From Corydoras sp. C115 (lineage: Eukaryota; Chordata; Actinopteri; Siluriformes; Callichthyidae), in NCBI GenBank assembly GCA_019802505.1, contig JAFMOC010000009.1, positions 7,730,001 through 7,794,000 of the forward strand: 64,000 nt of DNA, written 5' to 3'. The position numbers were made by a program, and so were the translations under genes. Below the pieces are notes generated by a model. It ran no database searches and was not told where the DNA came from. It saw only the letters and a list, made by a program, of their open reading frames with translations. Of this stretch, positions 21,959-31,871 are shown piece by piece; positions within the stretch are counted from its first letter, which is position 1; the number at the start of each line of letters is the position of its first letter.

Positions 21959-22372
21959 ATGGATTGGTTATTGTCTTGTTGTCCTGCAGGGCGGCCCAGC
22001 AGTGTCTTAGTTGGAATCCCAATCTAGGTGTAGTTTGCATGTTCTCCCCGTGTCTGTGTGATTTAAAAAAAATATATATATTTGAAGTGTTGGGTGAAGT
22101 TTGCATGTTTTCCCTGTGTCCATGTGAGTTATTTTTCTGGCTTCTCTGGTTTCCTCCCACACTCCAAAAACATGAATCCAAGGTGATTTAAATTGCCCCT
22201 ATCAAAATGACTCCATATAGTATGTGAGTGAGTGTGTGCCCAGTAAAAGATTTGCGCCCTGTCCTGGGTGTATCTGCCCAGCGCCCGAAACTTTCTCCCC
22301 AGGATGGACATGGGGAACCCCCCCCCCCCCACAACCCTGGTAGAGGATTGTAAAAGATGATGAGATGTGATG
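21959..22372 (+). mobile_element. V-SINE variant monomer, second half of dimer
   Basis: Linker 'gtcttgttgtcctgcagggc', decayed head, a partly repeated 'tagtttgcatgttctcc' region, variant 'attgcccctatcaaaatgac' and tail 'gaggattgtaaaagatgatg'. It matches 19276-19570 in order. Confidence 0.78.
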
Positions 22373-22935
22373 TGACACAGTCCTGCACTAAAGGTTTCCG
22401 CTTTTCAGTCCTATCCCGGTGAAAGCCCTATTTCGTTGTGGTCATGCTCACCGAATGGTATCGAGACGTCTTGATGGACAGATTTGGACCCTTCCGGTCG
22501 GGGTGCTGCAGCCGAAGCCGTTTAATATTTTTCATCAGTCTCATTCTTCAGATCACGTCAGACGTTATTACTAATGCATTGTTCTAAATATCCACTTCTT
22601 CTGGCTGCGCAGCGATGAGTGAGGTTGGAGACGTTCGCAGCGAGGCAGCCGTAATTTCGGGACACGCTGGTGGAAATGAGCGGCCTCATTTTGCAGTTTG
22701 GCGAGGCCCCCGCGGAGTGATCGCACTGTACCCATAATGAATGTGTGTGAACAGCGCGGCCCGGCTCGACTAAATCACGCTTAGCCGAGGCCTCCAGAGA
22801 CTTTTTAAAAAAGCAACTCTGATTGTTTCTGAAGTTCTCAGAAGAAGTAAGGATTTATTTGCAGAATTATTTACTATGCAGACGAATAGTTCCCGCAGAC
22901 AGCTTCTCAAAAGTCCTCTGGGCCTGGATCTTGAT
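22373..22935. other. Unique intergenic sequence
   Basis: Repeat-free, single-copy DNA. GCAGAATTATTTACTATGCA at 22861-22880 also occurs exactly at 26161-26180. Confidence 0.45.
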
Positions 22936-23250
22936 GGCGGCATGGTAGGGATTCCCAGTTCGAATCCCAATCTGGGTGGAGTTTCCATGTTCTCCCCGTG
23001 TCTGCGTGGGTTTCCTCCGTTGTTCTCCGGTTTCATCCCACAGTCCAAAAACATGGATCAAGGTCAATGGAATTCTCCAAATTGCCCCATATAGAGTGTG
23101 TGAGTGAGTGAGTGAGTGTGTGTCCAGTGATAGATTGGCATCCTGTCCTGGGTGTATCTCCCCAGCGCCCGAGACGTTCTCCCCTGGACGGACATGGGGA
23201 ACAACCCTAGTAGAGGATAAAGCGGGTGATGATGGATGGATGAATGGATG
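22936..23250 (+). mobile_element. V-SINE, A box deleted
   Basis: Starts ATGGCGGCATGGTAGGGATTCC, which joins the head to the B-box region. Full core and a mixed ATGG/ATGA tail. Confidence 0.83.
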
Positions 23251-23706
23251 GAGTTCTGTGACCCGTCAACATATCTCTGAAGGGATGATAAATAACCTAA
23301 AACGAGATCTGGGATGAAAGCGTGCTGACGGCGTCCGTGCTCAGTGAGGCGCTCTGCCGTTGTTTGATTTGGAATGACGTCCTGAACGAACGTGATGCGA
23401 ATCTCATTACGCAACGGAACGCCGATGTTTGGGCTCTCGCTGCGTTTGCTCAGAAGTCTTCACTGGAGACGCTGCCTCCATTAACACATCGGTAACGCTT
23501 TATGCTAATCCGACATTTGGGACTCTATAAAAGGCATGAGGAGTAATTAGGGATCATCAGTGGACGAGGCCCAGCGTTCGTTCCAGCGTTCGTTCCGGCG
23601 TTCATTAGAACCGATGTAATATTCGGCCCGAGATGAAAGATCAATAGTGTTTGCTGTTGGAATTGATGAGGAGTCGATGTCAGAGCTCCAGAAGTCTCAG
23701 CGTGTG

Positions 23707-23708
<2 letters not shown>
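23251..23708. other. Unique intergenic sequence
   Basis: Single-copy, with a short CAGCGTTCGTTC repeat near 23570-23600. Confidence 0.4.

Positions 23709-23759
<51 letters not shown>
23709..23759. repeat. (GT)n microsatellite
   Basis: About 25 uninterrupted GT units. Confidence 0.95.
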
Positions 23760-23762
<3 letters not shown>

Positions 23763-23880
23763 TGTGTATTTGTTCAGGTGATCGGGACGTTCGGTGTCCA
23801 CTCGTGGAAAAGCATCACGGAAATCTGTTCCACCAAAAACGTCCTTCATTATCAATTACAGCCTTGTGTTTAGGAACAGT

Positions 23881-24550
23881 AACACACACTGGAACACACA
23901 CTGCAATCACTGGAACACACTTCAATCACTGTAGCACACTGTAACACACACTGTAACACACACTGTAACACACACTGCAATCACTGGAACACACTTCAAT
24001 CACTGTAGCACACTTTAACACACACTGTAACACACACTGTAATAATCACTGTAACACACTGTAACACACACTGTAATAATCACTGTAACAAACACTGTAA
24101 TAATCACTGTAACACACACTGGAACACACACTGTAATAATCACTGTAACACACACTGTAACACACTGTAACACACACTGTAACACACACTGTAATAATCA
24201 CTGTAACAAACACTGTAATAATCACTGTAACACACACTGTAACACATACTGGCACACACTGTAATAATCACTGTAACAAAACACACACTGTAATAATCAC
24301 TGTAACACACACTGTAACACACACTGTAACACACACTGTAATAATCACTGTAACACACACTGTAACACACACTGTAACACACACTGTAATAATCACTGTA
24401 ACACACACTGTAACACACACTGTGATAAGTACTGTAACACACACTGTAATAATCGCTGTAACACACACTGTAACACACAGTAACACACTGAAACACACTG
24501 TAACACACTGCAATCACTGTAGCACACTGTAACACACTGTAACACACTGT
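23881..24550. repeat. ACACACTGTAAC tandem array with AATAAT variants
   Basis: About 670 bp of 12-bp ACACACTGTAAC units alternating irregularly with a 24-bp form that contains AATAATCACTGTAAC. The order is not strictly periodic, which suggests repeated slippage or unequal exchange. The reverse frames (CVTVCVTV) are repeat artefacts. A headless V-SINE follows directly. Confidence 0.95.
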
Positions 24551-24788
24551 TGGTTCACTCCAGGTTCTCCGGTTTCCTCCCACAGTCCAAAAACATGGAT
24601 CAAGGTCAACTGAATTCTCTAAATTGCCCCATATAGAGTGTGTGTGAGTGAGTGTGTGTCCAGCGATAGATTGCCTCCCTGTCCTGGGTGTGTCTGCCCA
24701 GCGCCCAAAACGTTCTCCCCTGGATGGGCATAGGGAACCCGCCCCCCGCGACCCTAGCAGAGGATAAAGCGGAAGATAATGGATGGAG
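24551..24788 (+). mobile_element. Headless V-SINE abutting the tandem array
   Basis: Begins at 'ctccaggttctccggtttcc' mid-core and continues to 'gcggaagataatggatgg'. It is placed like the V-SINE at 21678 relative to its array. Confidence 0.83.
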
Positions 24789-26016
24789 ATATATATAAAA
24801 GACTTTTTACAAGCCTCTCGTGGTGATTGAGAGCTATTGCAGTTTGCTTCTGTAACCTTTATTTTTCATTCTTGTTGTCAGTATTTACTAATAACAATTA
24901 ATAATAGAATAATGATTATAAACTTCATGCTGGTTGGTTGCTTTAGTAAAAGGACAGACCCCCCCCCACCCCCCGTCTGCTGACCCACAGCACTGCGTGT
25001 CCTTGGTTTCACCAAAAAAGAAAAAAAAAAAAACTTTAATTGGTTTCCTGTTGGGAAAGTGATAAGTGTTCCCACGTGTCGCTTTACACCAAAGTGCTGA
25101 CCTTCACTCACGATCCGCAGATGAAATTTCCATCTCTGGATAATGACCGTCGCTGAATATTGATGTCACAGGAGCTGGAGGTCTGCGTTAATGTTCTCAC
25201 TGGGTTCTTTATTTGTTACTGATGTACCTCCACGGTTTGAGGAGGCGTTCAGCCATTGGGGCGGAGGCGGGGGGGTGGGTGGGGTGGTTGGGTAGAGGCG
25301 TAAAGGTATGAGCGAAGGTTTTCTAAATGCTGTTAAATTATATAAAACTTTTTTTTTTCATTCTAAGGGCAGAGTTGTTATTAATTTTACATCACACCAG
25401 TGAAGTGTATCCCTCAGTCACTTAACCCCCGAGAACGACATGACGATGTTCAGGAACTAAATGATTCAGGAACTACAGTCCAGCTCAACGTGCTTTCACA
25501 CCACAGTGTGAGCACCGGACCAGGACGCCACCCAAAATCAGATCAGTCATGGTGCCACGCCAACGCCCATTAAAATGCAGCGTCAGGTTCTTTAGGTCAG
25601 TGCTATAGAGAGAGAGAGAGAGAGAGTGTCCGATGTCTGATCTACCTGAACCTCATTAGATAAAAGTCACTCAAACAATCAGGAGGCGTACAAACGGCAG
25701 TCCACTTCCTCTGCCAGTAGGTTTTTTTTTTATGTAATTAGATAATTCGGTAATCTCAGGTAAAGTGCCCACGCCCCGCTCTGCAGCCGTCTCTATACAC
25801 TGCACTCTTCCCTTTTGATCAGGTTTGGACGCCATATAGATGCACTCTGTCGGTGTCTGATTACCAACCGTAACCGTTTATTACTAAATTAATGAACTCT
25901 GAACTCCATTATCCAATAACAGAGGACGCTACTGTAACAACGCTAAAGAGCTATTATTTGGGGAAAGGTCTTATATTATTATTACATTTTTTTTCCAGCA
26001 GCTAAAACAGTGGTAT

Positions 26017-26053
<37 letters not shown>

Positions 26054-26160
26054 GTAGAAACTTGTTCTACTCATAATTCGTCTGCTGCTGATATTCTGAA
26101 CTTTATATTAATTGTATTTCTAGTACTCATTAATTTCTCAGACACTGTGGGGATTTAATT
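24789..26160. other. Unique intergenic sequence with small simple repeats
   Basis: C run near 24960, (GA)n at 25606-25626 and (CA)n at 26019-26050. No gene recognised. Confidence 0.45.
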
Positions 26161-26180
26161 GCAGAATTATTTACTATGCA

Positions 26181-26341
26181 AAGGTCTGGCTGAGGTGGTT
26201 TAGCATGTTCTCCTCTCAGCGCTGGGGATTCCCGGTTCGAATCCCAATCTGGGTGGAGTCTCCATGTTCTCCTTGTGTCCGTGACCTTAGTAGAGGATGA
26301 TGTGGAAGATAATGGATGGATTGATGGATGGAAGGTCTGGC
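26181..26341 (+). mobile_element. Internally deleted V-SINE with target-site duplication
   Basis: Element 26191-26331: head 'ggtggtttagcatgttctcc', B box, then a jump from 'gttctccttgtgtccgtg' straight to 'accttagtagaggatga'. It is flanked by AAGGTCTGGC at 26181-26190 and 26332-26341, so a deleted copy was inserted or the deletion came later. Confidence 0.88.
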
Positions 26342-26722
26342 AGATGAATATTTACTTCTAAAAAGTGCTTTTAATTAGAACCTCATGTAGAACAGTGCGG
26401 GGTCGGCCGACTCTGACTCTGAAGCAATGAGGATTAAGACGCACCATACGGCGGATTTGGGTGTTGTTCGAACCCTTAACCTTTAGAGCGTTCTCCCAGC
26501 ACAGGAACCATGAGGTCGCACACTCGTTTATTGACTTCATGACTGTTTTCAGTGAGTTCTGACCTACAAACAGTTATTATTAAATATATTTGCTTTATTA
26601 TCTCTCATGGACGGGGTTGGGGTTTTGTTCCTGGCTAAGTGAACAAAGATGGTTTCAGGGTGGAGTTCGCATGTCCTTATGTAAACCTGGAGACACTACA
26701 TTGTCCTAACCTTAGGGGGCGT
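26342..26722. other. Unique intergenic sequence
   Basis: Single-copy; nothing recognised. Confidence 0.4.
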
Positions 26723-26826
26723 ATGAATCAAGGTCCGATAAATAAGAGGGTTCTGTCAGGTATGGAGTCAAATATTCAGTTCTTCTTCAACGTGGCGCCT
26801 CATAATGGAAGATATATATAAAATTT

Positions 26827-26869
<43 letters not shown>

Positions 26870-27020
26870 TTATCACTATTTTTATAAATTTGTGAATTAC
26901 AAATTTACATTTTATAAATATAGTGAATTACACGTTTTTTTTTTTTTTTTTTTTTACAGAAATTAGATTATTATTATATGTACTATTTTTTTAAAAAAAG
27001 GACATTTTGGGATTCACTAG

Positions 27021-27028
<8 letters not shown>

Positions 27029-27101
<73 letters not shown>
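27029..27101. repeat. (TA)n microsatellite
   Basis: About 36 TA units, ending where the + strand V-SINE starts. A second TA tract of similar size is at 27705-27768. Confidence 0.95.
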
Positions 27102-27102
<1 letters not shown>

Positions 27103-27104
<2 letters not shown>

Positions 27105-27597
27105 GCGGCACGGTGGCTTAGTGGTTGCCATGTCCTCCTCTCAGCACTAGGGATTCCCGGTTCGAATCCCAATCTGGGTGGAGTATCCATGTTCTCCCCG
27201 TGTCCGCGTGGGTTTCCTCCGGGTTCTCCAGTTTCCTCCCACAGTCCAAAAACATGGACCAAGTGTATTGAATTCTCCAAATTGCTTTATCCTCTATTAG
27301 GATTGCAGTGGGGTTCCCCATGCCCATCCAGGGAAGAATGTCTCGGGCGCTGGGCAGATACACCCAGGACAGGGCGCCAATCCATCGCTGGGCAGACACT
27401 TACTCACACAGACACACTCTATATGGGGCAATTTGGAGAACTCAATTAACTTGATCCATGTTTTTGGACTGTGGGAGAACACCGGAGAACACGGAGGAAA
27501 CCCACGCGGACACGGGGAGAACATGGAAACTCCACCCAGATGGGGATTCGAACCGGGAATCCAGCGCTGAGAGGCGAGCATGCTAACCACCGCGCCG
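27103..27597. mobile_element. Inverted pair of V-SINEs
   Basis: 27103-27284 is a + copy from GGCGGCACGG to 'ctccaaattg'. At 27285 it joins a reverse copy starting 'ctttatcctctattagg' and running to 'accgcgccgccg'. The shared head-to-core segments can pair over about 180 bp. Confidence 0.85.
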
Positions 27598-27706
27598 CCG
27601 CATTTTATGAATCAAGCCCCGATAAATAAGAGGGTTCTGTCAGGTATGGAGTCGAATATTCAGATCTTCTTCAACGTGGCGCCTCATAATGGAAGATATA
27701 TGAAAT

Positions 27707-27772
<66 letters not shown>

Positions 27773-27902
27773 TATTTTTATATATTTCTTTGAATATAGT
27801 GAATTACACTTTTTTATCATAATTATTTCATACTCAACACTTTTTTTTTTTTGTTTTACAGAAATTAGATTATTATTATTGGGATTTACTAGATTAATAA
27901 AT

Positions 27903-28039
27903 ACTAGGTAATAAAATGGTGAAAACCCTCGTTTCTGAAAAGCTCAAATTGAAAGGTGGAGAACATGTTGAGTTCAAACAGCTGAGAACTTCAGAACTTG
28001 GCGTCTGCTGCTCACGTGGGGTAATTATGGAGAAGGTTA
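27903..28039. other. Unique sequence upstream of the CpG-rich block
   Basis: Short AT-moderate stretch before base composition changes sharply. Confidence 0.4.
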
Positions 28040-28651
28040 AGAAACGCAGCGCGCTCGTCTGAGCGGCTCGACCTGCTCCTCCGTGACGCCGCGCGGCTCC
28101 CGACGTCGTTTAAAACGCGGAGCTCGAACCCTGTTGGTGGTGCAGTCGCTGAGCTCGAGCCCGCCTCCGGTTCCGCGCCTGACGCGCGTGTGATGCGGGG
28201 TGGAGGCACGGGAGGCGTCACTCCTCCGAGCTGGAGCAGGAGCAGGAGCAGGAGCTCTGTCTGCATGCGTCTCCTGCGCGTCTGCGGCCGTCTGCGCGTC
28301 TGGATGCGTGTTTGTTTTTTCGGGGATCGGGGGTCCACTTCGCTCCGTCTGCGCACCTGGATGCCGCGCTCTGTCCCCCCCGCGGCCGCTGTGAGGGGCT
28401 GATTTTTGTTCTGGGGGGTGGTTTTTTTTTGGGGGGGGGGAGGTTTTTGGGGCAGTTGGCTTCTCCAGATGTTGGCTTTTCGGCGTTCTTTGTGGAATAA
28501 CCCGGCTGCGTGCTGACGCCGTGAACAGGTTCGATGCGTCACCGGGAGAGCGGCGCGTTCCTCGGATGTTCTCTCGGGGTTGCTTTTTGGTTGCTTTAGT
28601 GTTTTGGGGGCAGAGGGGCAGACGGGGTGCGGGTGTGCGGGTGTGAGGGTG

Positions 28652-28657
28652 ATGTGA
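28652..28657 (+). promoter_or_regulatory. Start-stop uORF (ATG TGA) in the putative leader
   Basis: An ATG directly followed by TGA, 195 bases before the grm7 ATG. Such minimal uORFs can stall initiation. It matters only if transcription starts upstream of it. Confidence 0.4.
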
Positions 28658-28732
28658 GCAACAAGCTGTGCGGCTGCCGGTGCGCGCACTGAGCCCGGGC
28701 GTTTGCGCGCTTTCCGCCGTCCCCGTCGCGCC

Positions 28733-28765
28733 ATGCCGGCGGCGTCCACCCCGAAAGTCCTGTGA
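28733..28765 (+). promoter_or_regulatory. 10-codon uORF in the putative leader
   Basis: Reads MPAASTPKVL then TGA, with G at -3. It ends 86 bases before the main ATG. It could reduce translation of grm7 if included in the mRNA. Confidence 0.4.
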
Positions 28766-28851
28766 AGAGCCGCGTCACTCCTCCACTCCGCTCCGCTCCG
28801 CTCCACTCCACTCCACTCCACAGCGAAGTTTGCGCGGGGTGGGGAGGCAGG

Positions 28852-29334
28852 ATGGAGGCTTCGTTTCCGTGGCGGTGCCTGTGGCTGCTGGGCGCGCTGG
28901 CGGAGCTGGCGCTGTCGCAGGAGCCCTTCGCGCCGCACTCCATCCGGCTGGAGGGGGACCTGACGCTCGGCGGCCTGTTCCCCGTGCATGCCCGCGGCGC
29001 GGCGGGCGAGCCGTGCGGCGACGTCAAGAAGGAGAACGGCGTCCACCGGCTGGAGGCCATGCTGTACGCGCTGGACCAGATCAACGGCGACGACGAGCTG
29101 CTGCCCAACGTCACGCTGGGCGCGCGCGTGCTGGACACGTGCTCGCGCGACACCTACGCGCTGGAGCAGTCGCTCACCTTCGTGCAGGCGCTCGTGCAGA
29201 AGGACACGTCCGACGTCCGGTGCACCAACGGCGAGCCGCCCGTCTTCGTCCGGCCGGAGAAGGTGGTGGGGGTGATCGGGGCCTCCGCCAGCTCCGTCTC
29301 CATCATGGTGGCCAACATCCTGCGCCTGTTCCAG
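28852..29334 (+). CDS. grm7: mGlu7 metabotropic glutamate receptor, first coding exon (partial gene)
   Basis: Encodes 161 residues that begin the class C GPCR mGlu7, a presynaptic Gi/o-coupled glutamate receptor. Residues 1-22 are a hydrophobic signal peptide, with cleavage likely near LALS/QEP. Residues 24-161 start the Venus-flytrap ligand-binding domain (lobe 1). Recognisable family blocks are PHSIRLEGDLTLGGLFPVHA, HRLEAMLYALDQIN, LDTCSRDTYALEQSLTFVQA, QKDTSDVRCTNGEPPVF and SSVSIMVANILRLFQ. KENG (Asn62) matches the Asn that in mGlu7 replaces the Lys of mGlu4 and is linked to low glutamate affinity; Arg66 matches the conserved glutamate-binding Arg. Cys55 and Cys97 are spaced as in the known lobe-1 disulfide, and NVT (86-88) is a glycosylation site. 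The TSDVRCTNGEPPVF stretch favours grm7 over grm4, grm6 or grm8. The start ATG has A at -3 and G at +4; an upstream in-frame start would need GTG. The exon ends CAG|GTGAGC in phase 0. Third positions are almost all G or C. All later exons lie outside the window. Confidence 0.94.
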
Positions 29335-29439
29335 GTGAGCCGGAGGGTCCCACACGTTCCGCACACGTTCTGAACCCGTTCTGCACCCGTTCCTCTGACC
29401 TTAAATCAGTCATTTCTTTAATTACACTTTCCATCTGAA

Positions 29440-30180
29440 CACTGCTGCCCTGTGATGGACTGGCGTTCTGTCCTGGGTGTAAGGTTCTCCCCTGGATGGG
29501 CATGGAGGGGAAACCCCCCCCAGTGGCTTAGTGGTTGGCATGTTCTCCTCTCAGCACTGGGTATTCCCGGTTCGAATCCCAATCTGAGTGGAGTTTGCAT
29601 GTTGTCCACGTGGGTTTCCTCCGGGTTCTCCGGTTTCCTCCCACAGTCCAAAAAACATGGAGCAAGGTCGATTGAATTCTCCAAATTGCCCCATATAGAG
29701 TGTGTGTGTGTGTGTGTGTGTGTGTGAGTGAGTGTGTCCTGTGATGGGACATGGGCATGGGGAACCCCCAATCCCACCAGGTTCCAGGTTCGAATCCCAA
29801 TCCAGGTGGAGTTTCCATGTTCTCCCCGTGTCCGTGTGGGTTTCCTCCGAGTTCTCCGGTTTTCTCCCACAGTCCAAAAAACATGGAGCAAGGTCGATTG
29901 AATTCTCCAAATTGCCCCATATAGAGTGTGTGTGTGTGTGTGTGTGTGAGTGTGTCCTGTGATGGGACATGGGCATGGGGAAAACCCCCCCCCACCAGGT
30001 TCCAGGTTCGAATCCCAATCCAGGTGTAGTTTCCATGTTCTCCCCGTGTCCGCGTGGGTTTCCTCCGGGTTCTCCGGTTTTCTCCCACAGTCCAAAAAAC
30101 ATGGAGCAAGGTCGATTGAATTCTCCAAATTGCCCCATATAGAGTGTGACTGTGTGAGTGAGTGTGTGAGAGTGAACTGC
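29440..30180 (+). repeat. V-SINE-derived tandem repeat, 218-bp period
   Basis: After a V-SINE 3' fragment (29455-29520) and a headed copy (from 29521), the unit starting GGTTCGAATCCCAATC recurs at 29569, 29787 and 30005, exactly 218 bp apart. Each unit ends in a GT tract, then 'cctgtgatgggacatggg' and poly-C, then 'accaggttccaggttcg'. Tails and heads are missing between units, so this is tandem amplification and not serial insertion. It starts about 100 bp after the exon 1 donor. Confidence 0.9.
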
Positions 30181-30189
30181 CAAATCAGA

Positions 30190-30455
30190 ACTTTAGAGAG
30201 CGCTTCTTTTACAATCGTACGTCGTCACGAAGCAGCTTTACAGAGTTATAAACCTTTAAACCCCCAAAGAGCAAGACCAAGAGGCAGCGGCAAGACAAAA
30301 CTCCCTGTTATGATGATATCTTAAGGAAGAAACCTTGTGAGGACCGAGGCTCAGTGGGGGACTCATCCTCCTTGTGTGGGGGGTTGTGGGGGGTGGCAGC
30401 ACCAACAGTGTAGGACAGCCATGTACAGATTGTGTGGTGATCATGTGACACAAGG
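30190..30455. mobile_element. Fold-back repeat, left half
   Basis: 'gagcgcttcttttacaatcg' through 'gtcacgaagcagctttacag' and 'ggactcatcctcc' to 'cagattgtgtggtgatcatg'. It matches the left arm and spacer of 50380-50863. Confidence 0.78.
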
Positions 30456-30505
30456 TCTCGGTTTCAGACCCAATACTAATGCTTTATTTATATATATATA
30501 TATAT

Positions 30506-30860
30506 GGCGGCACGGTGGTTTAGTGGTTAGCATGTTCTCCTCTCAGCACTAGGGATTCCCGGTTCGAATCCCAATCTGGGTGGAGTCTACTTGTTCTCCC
30601 CGTGTCCGCGTGGGTTTCCTCCGGGTTCTCCGGTTTCCTCCCACAATCCAAAAACATGGATCAAGTCAATGGAGTTCTCCAAATTGCCCCATATATTGTG
30701 TGTGTGTGTGAGTGAGTTTGTGTTTAGTGACAGATTGCCCCCCTGTCCTCTGGGTGTATCTGCCCAGCGCCCAAAACGTTCTCCCCTGGATGGACATGGG
30801 GAACCCCCCCCCCGCGACCCTAATATAGGATAAAGCGGAAGATAATGGATGGATGGATGT
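30506..30860 (+). mobile_element. V-SINE, full length
   Basis: GGCGGCACGGTGGTTTAGTGG head, core, poly-C and (ATGG)n tail. It follows a TA tract (30488-30505). Confidence 0.88.
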
Positions 30861-31586
30861 ATATTTATATATATAAAGCATACTGTGAACCTGGTATTGC
30901 ATTACCCATCAGCCACCACAGAGAACACCATTACACAATACTCGGCATCCCTCCGAGTCATTCGGGTATTAAAGTGAACCCTCAGCAGATGAAGTCGGAG
31001 TCCCGATGCTGGTCGTGCTGTTGAATTTGCAGCGTGATGATGACGGGCCGGTGCGCCGACCTTTAAAGCGTGGTGGGTTACATCAGCGGCCGAGCTGCAG
31101 ATGATTCACCCGGATCCATGACCATTAATCATCATCTGGAAAGCCGAGCCGCTCTCTGCCGTCACTCTCAGCCACGAAGCCCAGAAATCTGGGGGATTAT
31201 TACAGCGGCTGCCTGAACTGTTGTACTGCTGTCGGTGTGGGTGTGGGTGTGGGTGGGTACATCAGCACGTGTCAGAGTTAACGATCGTTATACCGTATTA
31301 ATTAAAATCCTGATATCTTTAATACAGCACGGGTCGGCGTTCTGTTCGGTTCTGTTCGGTTCGGTTCTGTTCGCTCTTTTTCGCAGATGTTTTTATTTAA
31401 AGCCTCGTATCTGATGGTTGAGGGTTCGAGCGCAGGGTCACAGCCATGATGCCTCAGCCCCGGGGTAATAAGGGGGGTAAGGGTTGTGTTCAGGAGTCCA
31501 ATTTGGGGACCTCAGACAGTCCAACACTTCAAATTAAAATCTAATAGTTGAGTCTTAGGCCTTAATTCTGTGAGTTTGTTCCCTTT
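30861..31586. other. Unique intronic sequence
   Basis: Single-copy. GGGTGT repeats lie at 31236-31258 and a TTCGGTTCTG short repeat near 31340-31370. 30960-31200 is repeat-free and could be regulatory, but nothing specific was recognised. Confidence 0.4.
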
Positions 31587-31871
31587 GAGGGTGGTTTAGC
31601 ATGTTCTCCTCTCAGTGCTAAGGATTCCCGGTTCCAATCCCAATCTGGGTGGAGTTTCCATGTCATCCCCGTGTCCGTGTGGGTTTCCTCCGGGTTCTCC
31701 GGTTTCCTTCCACAGTCCAAAAACATGGATTCAAGGTCAATTGAACTCTCCAAATTGCCCCATATAGAGTGTGAGTGTGTGTCCAGTGATAGATTGGCAT
31801 CCTGTCCTGGGTGTATCTGCCCAATGTCCGAAACGTTGTCCCCTGGATGGGCATGGGGAACCCCCCTCCCC
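31587..31871 (+). mobile_element. V-SINE, tail replaced by a second copy
   Basis: Starts GGGTGGTTTAGCATG. The poly-C segment runs directly into the CACGGTGGCTTAGTGG head of the next copy, so the gataaagcgg tail is absent. Confidence 0.82.

Larger units (their letters stand above)
26723..27902. repeat. Direct duplication of about 300 bp flanking V-SINEs
   Basis: 26723-27029 and 27607-27902 share ATGAATCAAG, 'gataaataagagggttctgt', 'cttcaacgtggcgcctcata', a TA tract, 'tttatcactattttta', then 'cagaaattagattattatta' and 'ctagattaataaat'. They differ at scattered sites and in TA length. The DNA between them is a TA tract and an inverted pair of V-SINEs. Confidence 0.87.
28040..28851 (+). promoter_or_regulatory. 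grm7: Putative grm7 promoter and 5' leader in a CpG-rich block
   Basis: From about 28040 the sequence becomes strongly GC- and CpG-rich, and it stays so through the coding exon, as expected for a CpG-island promoter of a neuronal receptor gene. No TATA box was recognised and the start of transcription cannot be placed. Visible elements are a GGAGCA short repeat (28232-28255), a G/T-rich tract with G runs of 6, 9 and 4 (28402-28462), and CTCCG/CTCCA pentamer repeats (28780-28822) just upstream of the start codon. The promoter role is inferred from position and composition. Confidence 0.6.

Noticed and set aside
24140..24583. Cys/Tyr/Ser/Val-repeat frames on the minus strand
   Set aside because: Translation of the ACACACTGTAAC array; not a protein.
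28762..28851. Upstream extension of the grm7 reading frame by 30 codons
   Set aside because: It would start at GTG, not ATG; the extension (pentamer repeat-derived) lacks signal-peptide character and the ATG at 28852 has a strong context.
28012..29364. 450-codon minus-strand open frame across the CpG block and grm7 exon
   Set aside because: It is antisense to a confident grm7 exon. Its openness follows from very high GC, and its Arg/Ala/Pro-rich product has no domain.
29418..30128. 236-codon minus frame with repeated 'GRKPENPEETHADTGRT' text, and many similar short frames across the window
   Set aside because: All are six-frame readings of V-SINE sequence. The same peptide recurs wherever a SINE copy lies, so database hits to it would be SINE artefacts.
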